Assembly: GCA_022655215.1 (NCBI GenBank)
Contig: JALCUE010000001.1
Span: forward strand, 744,001 to 808,000
Source of the DNA: Atopobiaceae bacterium
GTDB taxonomy: Bacteria > Actinomycetota > Coriobacteriia > Coriobacteriales > Atopobiaceae
Direction of reading: 5' to 3'
Length of the DNA stretch: 64,000 bases
The position numbers and the translations under genes are program-made. Positions 32,557 through 41,827 of this stretch are shown one piece after another. The notes beneath the pieces were generated by a model that was given only the letters and a program-made list of their open reading frames with translations, had not been told where the DNA came from and searched no databases. Position 1 is the stretch's first letter. Each line of letters opens with the position of its first letter.

Positions 32557-33917
32557 CGCGGATCGCCGTCGACGACGCCCCGAAGATACCAGGAGCGTGC
32601 CTCCCGGACCTTGACGTCGAGGAGGTGGCCTACGAGCGCGTCGGCCTCCACACCGTTCGGCACGGGGAAGTGCAGGGTCTGGTTCTTCCTGCTGTGACCC
32701 ACCATGACGTCCTTGTCACGCTTGGAACGGCCCTCGACGAGCACTTCCGCGGTGGTTCCGAGATCCCTCTGGTTAGACTCGAATGAAAGGTCCTCGACGA
32801 GGTTCTTCAGCCTGTCGAAGCGCTTGGAGATCTGCTCGCGGGATGAGACGTCCGGCATGGTCGCCGCAGGCGTGCCAGACCTTCTCGAGTAGATGAAGGT
32901 GAATGCGGAGTCGAACGAGACCTCGCGAACGAGGTCCATCGTGTCCTGGAAATCCTCCTCGGTCTCGGTGGGGAAACCGACGATGATGTCCGTGCCCAAG
33001 GCGATGCCTGGCACGGCAGCCCGAATCCTTCTCGTGAGATCAAGGTAACGGGAGGCCGTATAGTGCCTGTTCATATCCCTCAAAACCCTGTCCGACCCAC
33101 TTTGGACCGCCAGATGGAGCTGAGGCATGACGGCCGGCGTCTCCGCCATGGCAGAAATTGTCTCCACATTCAGGTCCTTGGGGTGCGACGAGGTGAACCT
33201 TATGCGGTCGACGCCCGTCTCCCCCACCCTGCGGAGGAGCTCGGCGAAGCGAGGCTCACCGTACGTGTCTCGTCCGTAGGAGTTCACGTTCTGTCCGAGA
33301 AGGGTGATCTGACGCACCCCATCCGCAACGAGATGCTCGCACTCGCAGATGACATCCTCGATGTCGCGGCTGTGCTCACGACCTCTGACGTAAGGCACGA
33401 TGCAATAGCTGCAGAAGTTGTTGCACCCCGTCATGATGGGCACCCATGCGCTGTAGGAGAGCTCCCTGTGGCTGGGAAGGTCCGTCGAGAAGCCGGGATG
33501 TTCCGACACGTCGACTTGAAGGGCACCGCGCCGTGAGGCGAACGATGTCTCGAGGAGCTCGGGGAGCATGGATATGGACTGGGTTCCGAAGACCACGTCG
33601 ACGTTCGGGATATGGCTTTTGATCGTGTCGCCGTCCCTCTGGGCGATGCAACCGCCCACGGCGACGAGTCGCCGTCCGCAAGGAGGGATGGGAGTGCTGA
33701 TCATCTCTGAGATATGACCATAGAGGCGCGTGTCAGCCCCCTCGCGGACACAGCACGTCATGAACACGACGATATCGGCCTCGGCAGCATCTGCCACCTC
33801 GAGACAACCGGAAGCGTCAAGGACACCCCTGACCCTCTCGGAATCATGAAGGTTCATCTGGCAGCCGAAGGTCTGGACGAGGTAGGTCTTGCCGGCAAGC
33901 TGGGAATCGTATGCCAT
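32553..33917 (-). CDS. miaB: tRNA-2-methylthio-N6-dimethylallyladenosine synthase MiaB
   Basis: This is a 454-residue radical SAM methylthiotransferase. The UPF0004 domain supplies C19, C55 and C90 for the auxiliary cluster (FGCQMN, MTCCVRE, GGCIAQ). The radical SAM cluster cysteines are C165, C169 and C172 (CNNFCSYC), and a TRAM domain closes the protein. It completes ms2i6A37 after MiaA. RimO, its ribosomal-protein relative, is at 40463-41827. The gene directly follows spoVS with no gap. Confidence 0.97.
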   Translation of the reverse strand: MAYDSQLAGKTYLVQTFGCQMNLHDSERVRGVLDASGCLEVADAAEADIVVFMTCCVREGADTRLYGHISEMISTPIPPCGRRLVAVGGCIAQRDGDTIKSHIPNVDVVFGTQSISMLPELLETSFASRRGALQVDVSEHPGFSTDLPSHRELSYSAWVPIMTGCNNFCSYCIVPYVRGREHSRDIEDVICECEHLVADGVRQITLLGQNVNSYGRDTYGEPRFAELLRRVGETGVDRIRFTSSHPKDLNVETISAMAETPAVMPQLHLAVQSGSDRVLRDMNRHYTASRYLDLTRRIRAAVPGIALGTDIIVGFPTETEEDFQDTMDLVREVSFDSAFTFIYSRRSGTPAATMPDVSSREQISKRFDRLKNLVEDLSFESNQRDLGTTAEVLVEGRSKRDKDVMVGHSRKNQTLHFPVPNGVEADALVGHLLDVKVREARSWYLRGVVDGDPR

Positions 33918-34241
33918 CTAACAGACCGTCCTGGCACCACCGTCAGAGACGGTGACGGCCACGGAGTCCTGTGGAACGAGCCTGTGGACATAGACGGCGA
34001 AACGAATCGCCGTACGAGCCTCTCCACCGATCTCGATGTCCGAGAAGGTGGGAGCACAGGAGATGTCAACACCCGTGGGAATGAGGAACCCGCGCGCGAT
34101 CGCCATGGCCTTGACGGCCTGATTCACGGCACCAGCGCCGACGCACTGCATGTTGACCGGAACGCCATCCTTGACGAGCCCGGCGATTGCCCCGGCCACG
34201 GAAGCGGGCGATGACTTACTAGAGACCTTGAGGTAGTCCAT
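33918..34241 (-). CDS. spoVS: Stage V sporulation protein S homologue
   Basis: This 107-residue protein matches SpoVS along its length: LKVSSKSSPASVAGAIAG, QCVGAGAVNQAVKAMAIARGFL and EARTAIRFAVYVHR. It carries a ~15-residue C-terminal addition ending in ARTVC. SpoVS is a small Alba-like protein needed for coat and cortex formation in Bacillus, but it is also conserved in non-sporulating lineages next to rny and miaB, where its role is unknown; nucleic-acid binding is the favoured idea. GGAGAAGCAAG precedes the ATG. No sporulation genes are nearby. Confidence 0.92.
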   Translation of the reverse strand: MDYLKVSSKSSPASVAGAIAGLVKDGVPVNMQCVGAGAVNQAVKAMAIARGFLIPTGVDISCAPTFSDIEIGGEARTAIRFAVYVHRLVPQDSVAVTVSDGGARTVC

Positions 34242-34343
34242 CTTGCTTCTCCATGCTTCGTTTTCGCTGCATCAATGCTATAGCGATTTCGTTAGGCTCA
34301 TTCTACTGGATAACCCAGAGAAAACAACAGCTCAGGACGTCTC

Positions 34344-35426
34344 TTAATCCCTCTTCTCGATATGGAAGGAGACGTTGACCCTGTCTCCCGACACATGAAC
34401 ACGAGGCTCGTCGACGAGAGAGAGATAGTACCTATCGCCAAGGAACGAGAAGTCCCTCTCCATGAGACGGGAGAACTCCTCCGAGTCAGCCTCGGAGACC
34501 CTGAGGCCGCGACGGTCGCGCGTGAGATCGACCTCCGCGTCATCCTTGGCGTCGCTCCTATGCGTGAGTCGAGCGAGAACGGACCTCGAAGGCTTGATCT
34601 GCCCGGAGAGGATTCGATGTGCCGTCCTCTCGGACATCTCGAGGCCGAGACCGGCGGAGATGGACATGAGCTCGCTCGCGTCACCCGCAAGGAGAGGTCG
34701 TTCGATCACGGGAAGGTCGGATGGGTCATCTATGAACAGGAGACTGGACTCGTCGACGCTGGGTCTTACGCGAGCCCTGATCGTGGCGATGATGTCCGAC
34801 GGCGAACCGAGATAGACCTCGCAGCTTGCCTTCTCCTCGAGCGCGAACTCACAACACGTCCTGATGATGTTGTGCGGTCCTCTTACGACGGACTGAGCGC
34901 CATCCTCATCGGTCCCTACGCAAGGCCAGCTTGACTGGTCAGCCTTCTCGGCGATGCTCGTCGTATCGAGCTCGATGCGAATGGAGCTTCCGAGGCTCGG
35001 CGCCGAGGTGACCACCTCGGCGACAGACGAGTTCTCCTTGATCGAGAAAAGGGCCATACCTCTACCGTGGATGCCCCAACGGTCCATATGGACCGATTCG
35101 AGCTTGGAGGTGACGCGGGCATCGAAGACCTTCGACTGCATCTCGGCTGGGATGCCGCAGCCATCATCGAGCATGACGATGGACCTCATGTCGGAGTCAC
35201 GCCAGGTCGCGACATAGATGCGGTGGGCTCCTGCATCCCTGGCGTTGCGAAGCATCTCGACGACGGCATCCTCGACGCAACGGATGTCGTGCTTCGCCTG
35301 ACGACGCTCGGCCTCGCCGACTCGGAGACGGACGAAGCCGTCCCCATAGCTCTCCTCGACACGAAGCTTCGTGTCCCCCGAGACGGAGGACACGAAGCTC
35401 AGAAGGTCATTCTCTTTCTCTGCCAT
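34344..35426 (-). CDS. GHKL-type ATP-binding protein of unknown function
   Basis: This 360-residue protein has an N-terminal GHKL (gyrase/Hsp90/histidine kinase/MutL) ATP-binding fold. The N-box is E57-x3-N61 (EMLRNARDAG), the G1 box is DDGCGIP (87-93) and the glycine-rich lid is WGIHGRGMAL (117-126). There is no kinase phospho-acceptor helix and no membrane segment. The C-terminal half contains a possible helix-turn-helix-like stretch (ERTAHRILSGQIKPSRSVLARL region). It resembles MutL/Hsp90-type ATPases more than kinases. It starts 7 bp after rny and lies upstream of spoVS, suggesting a role tied to RNA or DNA metabolism. Confidence 0.75.
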   Translation of the reverse strand: MAEKENDLLSFVSSVSGDTKLRVEESYGDGFVRLRVGEAERRQAKHDIRCVEDAVVEMLRNARDAGAHRIYVATWRDSDMRSIVMLDDGCGIPAEMQSKVFDARVTSKLESVHMDRWGIHGRGMALFSIKENSSVAEVVTSAPSLGSSIRIELDTTSIAEKADQSSWPCVGTDEDGAQSVVRGPHNIIRTCCEFALEEKASCEVYLGSPSDIIATIRARVRPSVDESSLLFIDDPSDLPVIERPLLAGDASELMSISAGLGLEMSERTAHRILSGQIKPSRSVLARLTHRSDAKDDAEVDLTRDRRGLRVSEADSEEFSRLMERDFSFLGDRYYLSLVDEPRVHVSGDRVNVSFHIEKRD

Positions 35427-35433
35427 GCCCGGA

Positions 35434-36993
35434 CTACTTGGCGACGTCCATGGCACGCGACTCGCGGATCACGACGACGCGGACCTGGCCGGGATACTCC
35501 ATCTCGTCCTCGATCTGCTTTGCGATGTCGTGCGCGAGGACGGTGGCCTGTGCGTCGGAGATCTTCTCAGGTTCGACCATGACGTGCAACTCACGGCCGG
35601 CCTGCATGGCATAGGTCCTCTCGACGCCATCATGGGCGTTGGAGATCTCCTCGAGCTTCTCGAGACGCTTGATGTAGGTCTCCGCGGACTCGCGACGGGC
35701 GCCGGGACGGGCGGCGGAAATGGCATCCGCGGCCTGGACGAGGACATCCAGGACGGTATTGGGCTCGACGTCGGCGTGGTGCGCCTCGATGGCATGGACG
35801 ATCTCGGGACGCTCGCCATACCTGCGAGCGAGGTCAGCGCCGATGACGGCGTGAGGGCCCTCCACCTCATGGTCTATGGCCTTGCCGAGATCGTGAAGAA
35901 GCCCGGCCCTCTTCGCGATGACCTCGTCACAGCCGAGCTCGGTCGCCATGATCCCACAGAGGATGGAGACCTCCTTCGAGTGCTGGAGGACGTTCTGGCC
36001 GAACGAGGTGCGATAGCGAAGCGCACCAAGCGTCTTGATGAGCTCGGGATGAAGGTCATGGATGCCGGCATCGAAGGCGGCCTGCTCTCCAGCTTCCTGG
36101 ACACGCTGGTTGACGAGCTCCTCGGCCTTCTTGTACATCTCCTCGATGCGAGCGGGATGGATGCGGCCGTCTGCGATGAGGTTCTCGAGGGCGACGCGAG
36201 CGGTCTCGCGCCTGACTGGGTCGAAGCTCGAGAGGACGACGGTCTCGGGCGTGTCGTCAATGACGAGGGAGACGCCTGAGACCTGCTCGAACGTCCTGAT
36301 GTTCCTGCCCTCACGACCGATGATGCGGCCCTTGAGGTCATCGGAGGGGATATGGACGGAGGTGACGGTGACCTCGCCGGCCTCATCGGCGGCACAACGC
36401 TGGATGGCGAGGGAGACGATCTCACGAGCGGTCTTGTCCGCGGAGGCCTTCACGCGCTGCTCGGAGTCCCTGATTATCTGGGCCTCTTCCCGCACGGAAT
36501 CCTGGCGGATGCGATCGAGGAGCTCGTCGTGCGCCTCGTCCTTGGTGAGGGAGGAGATGCGCTCGAGCTCGGTCGTCTGATTGTTGACAAGCTCGTCCAA
36601 GTCCTGCTTCTGCTTGTCGAGCTGGCCCTGCTGGCTCGAGAGCTGGTGCTCCCTGCGATCGAGGGCATCGTTCCTGCGATCGAGGGACTCCTCGCGCTGC
36701 ATGACACGGTTCTCCATGTCATGGATCTCGGACTTGCGCTGCTTCTCGTCAGCCTCGGAGGACTGCTTGAGCTTGAGGACCTCCTCCTTGGCCGCAAGGA
36801 GGGCCTCCTTCTTCGAGTTCTCGGCCTGACGCTCGGCATCGGCAGTGATCTGGGCCGCCTTGCTCTTCGCGTCAGAGACCTCCTTCTGCGCCTCCTCCGT
36901 ACGCGCCGTGTCCTTGTTCTTGGTCACGGCAACGGCGATGACAGCCCCGATGACGAGGCAGATCACCCCGATGATGATGCTCATGATGTCCAT
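35434..36993 (-). CDS. rny: Ribonuclease Y
   Basis: RNase Y is a membrane-anchored endoribonuclease that starts mRNA decay in many Gram-positives. This 519-residue protein has an N-terminal membrane helix (about 3-23), a long coiled coil (about 28-200), a KH domain (LKGRIIGREGRNIRTFE) and an HD domain (GLLHDLGKAIDHE). ATG 36993 follows TAGGAG; a longer frame upstream lacks support. It has its own promoter at 37173-37201. With RNase J (46.4 kb) and PNPase (48.3 kb), the core decay enzymes lie within 15 kb. Confidence 0.97.
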   Translation of the reverse strand: MDIMSIIIGVICLVIGAVIAVAVTKNKDTARTEEAQKEVSDAKSKAAQITADAERQAENSKKEALLAAKEEVLKLKQSSEADEKQRKSEIHDMENRVMQREESLDRRNDALDRREHQLSSQQGQLDKQKQDLDELVNNQTTELERISSLTKDEAHDELLDRIRQDSVREEAQIIRDSEQRVKASADKTAREIVSLAIQRCAADEAGEVTVTSVHIPSDDLKGRIIGREGRNIRTFEQVSGVSLVIDDTPETVVLSSFDPVRRETARVALENLIADGRIHPARIEEMYKKAEELVNQRVQEAGEQAAFDAGIHDLHPELIKTLGALRYRTSFGQNVLQHSKEVSILCGIMATELGCDEVIAKRAGLLHDLGKAIDHEVEGPHAVIGADLARRYGERPEIVHAIEAHHADVEPNTVLDVLVQAADAISAARPGARRESAETYIKRLEKLEEISNAHDGVERTYAMQAGRELHVMVEPEKISDAQATVLAHDIAKQIEDEMEYPGQVRVVVIRESRAMDVAK

Positions 36994-37299
36994 TACGGCT
37001 CCTAAGGTGGAAAGCTTCTGCGTGGTAAGGAGACCCACCTGGATACAGGCGGGGTCCACCATCCGAGTGGTCCTCATGGCGTTGTGACAAGCTGACACGG
37101 AGGTCGTATCAAAAGAAGCAAACGTCCGACCTGTCGAGACAGGAGACGCGAGGATGCTCGAATGGCATATCTATACTATTTGCGCAGTTGGTCAGAGTCA
37201 AATGGGACATGAGACGCCAACAGCGACTCGTCTGGACTTCACACAGTCTACGGACGAACGAGGCAGGTCGAGGGAAGCCACGCCGAATCCCCTCCGTCC
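36994..37299. other. rny promoter and leader region
   Basis: These 306 bp between the recX end and the rny start contain the rny promoter (37173-37201). The ~170-nt untranslated leader has a small inverted repeat, CCTGTC-GA-GACAGG (37130-37143). Nothing else is recognised. Confidence 0.55.
37173..37201 (-). promoter_or_regulatory. rny promoter
   Basis: On the minus strand TTGACT (37196-37201), a 17-bp spacer and TAGTAT (37173-37178) give a near-consensus sigma-A promoter about 180 bp before the rny ATG. Confidence 0.75.
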
Positions 37300-38013
37300 C
37301 TAGTCATCCTCGGATTCGTCCTCGACACGCCGACGTGCGGCCGACGTGGCGACTCCATAGGAGAAACCACGTGAGACGAGGAAACGGACCGCCTTCGCAT
37401 AGGGGTCCTTCGAGGAGAGCCGCTTGCAGGTGAGGAGCTCATATGCTCGATCGGGCTCATTCGAGTCATCTATGTACTCCTCAGGCCAGCCCTCGACCTC
37501 ATCCAGCTCGATGCCACGGCGACCGAGCTCTCGCTCGATACGATAGGCGCCCCAGCCACTCGAGACCTTGGTCCTGATGAAGACCGATGCGAAACGCGAG
37601 TCATCGACGAGACCGGAATCACACGCGCGACGTACGACCTCGTCAATGGAGGCCTTGGAGTACCCATCAAGCGAAAGCTTGTCGCGCATCTCCTTGGTGG
37701 AGTAATCCCTACGATCGACAAGCTTGGCGACACGATCGGACGCGCAGGCAACCGAGGTCTCACGTATCAGGTAAAGGAGTTCGGCCCTGGAGGTGGGCGA
37801 CCTGTGACCGCCGCCAAGCTTGGACTCGAGAGAGCGACCGACGGCGATGGGAACCTGGATGGACTCGGCCGCCCCGTCGTCAACAGCCGTCAGGAGGATG
37901 TCCGCACGGGGTTTGCGGCGACCGAGCTCTGCCGAAGTCCTCTCGGGAAAGACGACCTTCCAAGAGAACCCCCCGTCGCCCATGTGCACGACGGGGGTAT
38001 CTCCCTTAGCCAT
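37300..38013 (-). CDS. recX: Regulatory protein RecX
   Basis: This 237-residue protein has the RecX three-helix repeats in its C-terminal 150 residues: DYSTKEMRDKLSLDGY, DDSRFASVFIR and WGAYRIERELGRRGI. An N-terminal ~85-residue extension is of unclear function. RecX inhibits or modulates RecA filaments. GGGGAAG precedes the ATG, which lies 6 bp after the recA stop. The pair is cotranscribed and therefore under the recA LexA box. Confidence 0.93.
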   Translation of the reverse strand: MAKGDTPVVHMGDGGFSWKVVFPERTSAELGRRKPRADILLTAVDDGAAESIQVPIAVGRSLESKLGGGHRSPTSRAELLYLIRETSVACASDRVAKLVDRRDYSTKEMRDKLSLDGYSKASIDEVVRRACDSGLVDDSRFASVFIRTKVSSGWGAYRIERELGRRGIELDEVEGWPEEYIDDSNEPDRAYELLTCKRLSSKDPYAKAVRFLVSRGFSYGVATSAARRRVEDESEDD

Positions 38014-38019
38014 ATGCCG

Positions 38020-39144
38020 CTACTTCCCCTCGGAGGAAACGGTGGAACCGGCCGCAGCCTCACTGAGGGCTTCGTCATCAGTGGGTGCACCGACGCGCTC
38101 GTCGCCGAGGTCGAGCCCGACCTCGACACGAACCTTGTGCTCGATCTCGGATGAAAGCTCCGGGTTGGTGCGGAGGAAGTCCTTCGCGGCCTCGCGGCCC
38201 TGGCCGAGGCGCTCGCCATCATAGGTGTACCAAGCCCCGGACTTATTGACTATATCGAGGTCGGTCGCCATGTCGAGGATGGAACCCTCCTTGGAGATTC
38301 CCTCCCCGTACATGATGTCGAACTCGGCTTGCTTGAAGGGCGGGGCAACCTTGTTCTTGACGACCTTCACGCGGACCCTGTTGCCGACGATGTCACCGTC
38401 ACGCTTGATGGAGTCGATGCGCCTGATATCCATGCGGACGGAGGAGAAGAACTTGAGTGCACGACCACCGGGCGTGGTCTCGGGATTTCCGAACATGACG
38501 CCGATCTTCTCGCGAAGCTGGTTGATGAAGATGCAGGTGGTGTTCGACTTGGAAAGAGAGCCCGCGAGCTTGCGTAGGGCCTGGCTCATGAGCCTGGCCT
38601 GAAGTCCGACGGTGGTGTCCCCGATCTCGCCCTCGATCTCCGCACGAGGCACGAGCGCAGCGACCGAGTCGATGACGACGACGCCGACGGCTCCAGACCT
38701 CACGAGCATGTCGCAGATCTCGAGCGCCTGCTCGCCCGTGTCCGGCTGCGAGATGAGGACGTCATCGATGTCCACGCCGATGCGAGCGGCATAACCGGGG
38801 TCGAGGGCGTGCTCGGCGTCAATGAACGCGACGACGTCGCCAAGGGCCTGCGCCTCCGCGAGGATCTCGAGGGACAGCGTGGTCTTGCCCGAAGACTCGG
38901 GCCCATATATCTCGACGATTCGCCCACGAGGAACGCCGCCTATGCCCAGCGCGGCATCAAGGGCCACGGATCCGGTGGGGATTGACTCGACCTCAAGACT
39001 CGGGCCGTCGTCGCCGAACCGCATGATCGAGCCCTTGCCGAACTTCTTCTCGATCTCCGCGGTCGTGCTCTCGATGACCTTCTCACGCTCAGCCCCCGTT
39101 GTGGGCGGATGGATCTCACGTGAGACATCTTTGCTCTTGGCCAT
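38020..39144 (-). CDS. recA: Recombinase RecA
   Basis: RecA forms filaments on single-stranded DNA, drives strand exchange and activates LexA cleavage. At 374 residues it has the Walker [10 protein letters not shown] (81-89), [10 protein letters not shown], the L2 loop [21 protein letters not shown] and an acidic C-terminus. ATG 39144 is directly preceded by GGGAGAAGAA. A LexA box lies between the -35 and -10 of its promoter. recX follows at 6 bp. Confidence 0.99.
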   Translation of the reverse strand: MAKSKDVSREIHPPTTGAEREKVIESTTAEIEKKFGKGSIMRFGDDGPSLEVESIPTGSVALDAALGIGGVPRGRIVEIYGPESSGKTTLSLEILAEAQALGDVVAFIDAEHALDPGYAARIGVDIDDVLISQPDTGEQALEICDMLVRSGAVGVVVIDSVAALVPRAEIEGEIGDTTVGLQARLMSQALRKLAGSLSKSNTTCIFINQLREKIGVMFGNPETTPGGRALKFFSSVRMDIRRIDSIKRDGDIVGNRVRVKVVKNKVAPPFKQAEFDIMYGEGISKEGSILDMATDLDIVNKSGAWYTYDGERLGQGREAAKDFLRTNPELSSEIEHKVRVEVGLDLGDERVGAPTDDEALSEAAAGSTVSSEGK

Positions 39145-39173
39145 TTCTTCTCCCATCTCGGCTTGACGCAATC

Positions 39174-39202
39174 ATAGTAACCGAACACGCGTTCGTAGTC
39201 AA
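39174..39202 (-). promoter_or_regulatory. recA promoter
   Basis: On the minus strand TTGACT (39197-39202), a 17-bp spacer and TACTAT (39174-39179), 30 bp before the recA ATG. The spacer is almost entirely the LexA box. Confidence 0.8.
39182..39195. promoter_or_regulatory. LexA box of recA
   Basis: CGAACACGCGTTCG is a perfect 14-bp palindrome of the CGAAC-N4-GTTCG type, centred in the recA promoter spacer. Confidence 0.9.
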
Positions 39203-39366
39203 AGGGTATGACCTACGAATCCGAATGCTATCGGGCCCGGCTCACAGATGTGAACGGATCGGCGGTCGATGGTCTCACAAGACTCCGACGGAGATGACAC
39301 GAAGGCAGCCCAGAGCTCGCCATGAGGCACGTCTCCGAGACGCCGGAGCACGACGTGCGGATAACG

Positions 39367-39864
39367 TCAGGGCGTCCGCTCCATCACACCATCATGGAGC
39401 ATACCGAGCGCATGGGCGACGGCCGAACGTCTGACGTCGTCCCTATCACCGTCGAACAGCTCCAAATCGGAGATGACGCCAATGGGAGTGGCGAGCCCGA
39501 ACCAGACGGTACCGACCGGCTTCGATGGCTCCTCGCCTCCGGGGCCGGCGATGCCGGTGACGCTGACCGCGACGTCACAACCGAGGACGCGACGGGCGCC
39601 TTCGGCCATCTCGCATGCGCATTCCGAAGAGACGGCACCCACCGTGTCGAGGGTCGTCTGGCTCACACCGAGCACGGAGCGTTTGACCGAGCAGGCATAG
39701 CTCACGACGCCGCCGAGGATGGCCTCCGAGGAACCCGGGACCGAGGTGACCGCACCGCTCACGAGTCCGCCGGTGCAGGATTCGGCCGTGCCGACGGTCA
39801 CCCCACGCTCGACGCAGAGGCGCACGAGCTCCTTGGCAAGTGACTCGACGTCGTCATCGAACAT
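39367..39864 (-). CDS. cinA: CinA-family protein, C-terminal (NMN amidase) domain only
   Basis: This 165-residue protein is the stand-alone PncC/CinA-C domain: VGTAESCTGGLVSGAVTSVPGSS, GAVSSECACEMAEGAR and VSVTGIAGPGG. The domain deamidates nicotinamide mononucleotide in NAD recycling. The N-terminal molybdopterin-binding (COG1058) half of full-length CinA is missing, as in many bacteria. The start overlaps the pgsA stop by one base. The rimO-pgsA-cinA-recA order is widespread in Gram-positives. 222 bp separate it from recA, which has its own promoter. Confidence 0.94.
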   Translation of the reverse strand: MFDDDVESLAKELVRLCVERGVTVGTAESCTGGLVSGAVTSVPGSSEAILGGVVSYACSVKRSVLGVSQTTLDTVGAVSSECACEMAEGARRVLGCDVAVSVTGIAGPGGEEPSKPVGTVWFGLATPIGVISDLELFDGDRDDVRRSAVAHALGMLHDGVMERTP

Positions 39865-40466
39865 CAACGGTCGCCCTCCTCGTCGAACAGGCAGTCCCTT
39901 GACTTCATGAAATAGTCGACCCCCGAGACCGCCGTGAGGATCACGGCCACGAGCATGGCGATGTCTGAGACGACGAGGAGCAGCGCTTGGAACGGACCGA
40001 AGGGCAGGGCCCGCACGACGAGAAGACCGGCGATGGCGCCCATGGTCGTGGCGGTCTTCCACTTGCCCAACCTGCTTGCGGCGATGACCGTGCCAGAGGT
40101 GGCGACGACCATCCTGAGACCACTGACGAGGAACTCGCGAGCGACGATCACGACGATCACCCAGACGTCGACGAGACCCCACTGGAGAAGGACGAGCAGG
40201 GCGGAAACGACCACGAGCTTGTCAGCTATGGGGTCGAGGAACTTGCCGAAGGTGGTCACCTCTCCCCTGCTGCGCGCCAGATAGCCGTCGAGCTTGTCAG
40301 TGAGAGCCAGGAGGCCGAACGTGGCGGCGACGAGCAGCTGCCACCATGAGAGGGTGAGGCCATCCGGAGTGGGCGTGAGCTCGGCGAGGACAAGCCAAGC
40401 GGGGATGAGGGCCACGCGGACGCAGGTGACGATGTTCGCGGCCGTCCAGATGGAGGGACGACTCAT
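39864..40466 (-). CDS. pgsA: CDP-diacylglycerol-glycerol-3-phosphate 3-phosphatidyltransferase
   Basis: PgsA makes phosphatidylglycerol phosphate, the precursor of phosphatidylglycerol. This 200-residue membrane enzyme has the full motif D57-x2-DG-x2-AR-x8-G-x3-D78-x3-D82 and four to five hydrophobic helices. Its position between rimO and cinA is the classic pgsA locus, which makes this copy the housekeeping one relative to the paralogue at 11.9 kb. It overlaps rimO by 4 bp. Confidence 0.95.
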   Translation of the reverse strand: MSRPSIWTAANIVTCVRVALIPAWLVLAELTPTPDGLTLSWWQLLVAATFGLLALTDKLDGYLARSRGEVTTFGKFLDPIADKLVVVSALLVLLQWGLVDVWVIVVIVAREFLVSGLRMVVATSGTVIAASRLGKWKTATTMGAIAGLLVVRALPFGPFQALLLVVSDIAMLVAVILTAVSGVDYFMKSRDCLFDEEGDR

Positions 40467-41827
40467 CTTCCGTCCCCCTCGCCGACGATCTCGCCAATGA
40501 GCTCGTAGCAGAAGGAGTCGACGAGGTCACAGGTGACGACGTCACCGACGGCCACGTCACCGACGGACACATGGACGGCACCGTCCGAGTCCGGCGCCTG
40601 GAACCAAGTGTGGCCGATGAGCTCGGGGCCATCGTCGGTCTCGTCGATACCATCGATGATGACGTCGACACGCTCACCGACGTGACGGGCGGTCGCATCA
40701 AAGCCGAGCTGCTCTGCGGCGTCCACGAGACGCTGCGTGCGCTCCATCTTGACATCGTCGGGAATCTGGTCTGGCATGCGCGCGGCGGCAGTGCCCTCCT
40801 CGGGAGAGAACTCGAAGACCGAGCAGTAGTCCAGCTCCTCGCGCTTGATGAAGTCGAGAAGCTCGTCCGCCTCATCGTCGGTCTCGCCTGGGAATCCGGC
40901 CATGGCGGTGCTGCGAAGCACCATTCCGGGAATCTCGCGACGGAGTCTGGCGAAGAGCTCTGCGTAGGACGCGGCATCGCCGTTGCGGTTCATCGAGGCC
41001 AGGACGCGACCGCTGCAGTGCTGGATGGGGATGTCGATATAGGGAAGGACCTCATCGAGGTCACGAATGGCGGAGACGAGCTCATCGGTCATCCCCTCAG
41101 GCTGGAGGTAGAGGACTCGGATCCAACCGTCATAGGGACGGACGACCTCGGACAGCGATCGGAGAAGGCTCGCGAGGGTATCCCCCTCCCCAAGGTCGGA
41201 GCCCCAGACTCCGGTGTCCTGGCCGATGAGACACACCTCGCGGACGCCGCCCTCCATGAGGTCGGCGACCTCGGAGACGATCTCCTCACGGGGGCGCGAG
41301 GCATACCTGCCCCTGATGTAGGGAATGGCACAGAAGGCGCAGAAGCGATCGCACCCATCGGATATCTTGACATATGCCGAGGTACCCTCGACGGTCCTCA
41401 GGGTCGTGCGCGACCCGACGGAGGCGAGTTGCTCCATGCGAGGAATCCCGAGGACGGTCCTGACCACGTCGACGATGCCGTCCTCCTCGTCCGTCCTGAC
41501 GAAGGCCGCGACCTCGGGCATCTCGTCCGGAAGGTCATCTCCATAGCGAGAGGGGACGCACCCGCACATGACGATGGGAAGATCCCTCACGCCCTCCCGG
41601 GCCTCCTCGGCAAGCTCAAGGGTGCACTCGACGCTCTCCTGAGTGGCGCTCGCGAGGAAGGAGCACGTGTTCACGAGGACGACGTCCGCGCCATCGACGT
41701 CCTCCGACTCAAGGAACCCGGCGTTGAGCAGAAGTGACCTCATGCGGTCGGTATCGACCTCGTTCTTGGCACAGCCAAGCGTCACGAAAAGGACGCGTGG
41801 CTGCTCGTGCCTACCTGTAGTTGACAT
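40463..41827 (-). CDS. rimO: Ribosomal protein S12 methylthiotransferase RimO
   Basis: RimO methylthiolates an aspartate of ribosomal protein S12. This 454-residue radical SAM protein has auxiliary-cluster cysteines C19 (LGCAKN), C55 (NTCSF) and C90 (MCGC), the SAM cluster C159, C163, C166 (CDRFCAFC) and a TRAM domain at the C-terminus. LGCAKNEVD and the FAFCAIP-type spacing distinguish it from MiaB. It overlaps yajQ by 17 bp and pgsA by 4 bp. Confidence 0.97.
   Translation of the reverse strand: MSTTGRHEQPRVLFVTLGCAKNEVDTDRMRSLLLNAGFLESEDVDGADVVLVNTCSFLASATQESVECTLELAEEAREGVRDLPIVMCGCVPSRYGDDLPDEMPEVAAFVRTDEEDGIVDVVRTVLGIPRMEQLASVGSRTTLRTVEGTSAYVKISDGCDRFCAFCAIPYIRGRYASRPREEIVSEVADLMEGGVREVCLIGQDTGVWGSDLGEGDTLASLLRSLSEVVRPYDGWIRVLYLQPEGMTDELVSAIRDLDEVLPYIDIPIQHCSGRVLASMNRNGDAASYAELFARLRREIPGMVLRSTAMAGFPGETDDEADELLDFIKREELDYCSVFEFSPEEGTAAARMPDQIPDDVKMERTQRLVDAAEQLGFDATARHVGERVDVIIDGIDETDDGPELIGHTWFQAPDSDGAVHVSVGDVAVGDVVTCDLVDSFCYELIGEIVGEGDGR

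Noticed and set aside
36994-37098. N-terminal extension of RNase Y to 37098
   Set aside because: The membrane helix must be near the N-terminus and ATG 36993 has TAGGAG upstream; the extension has no conservation signal.
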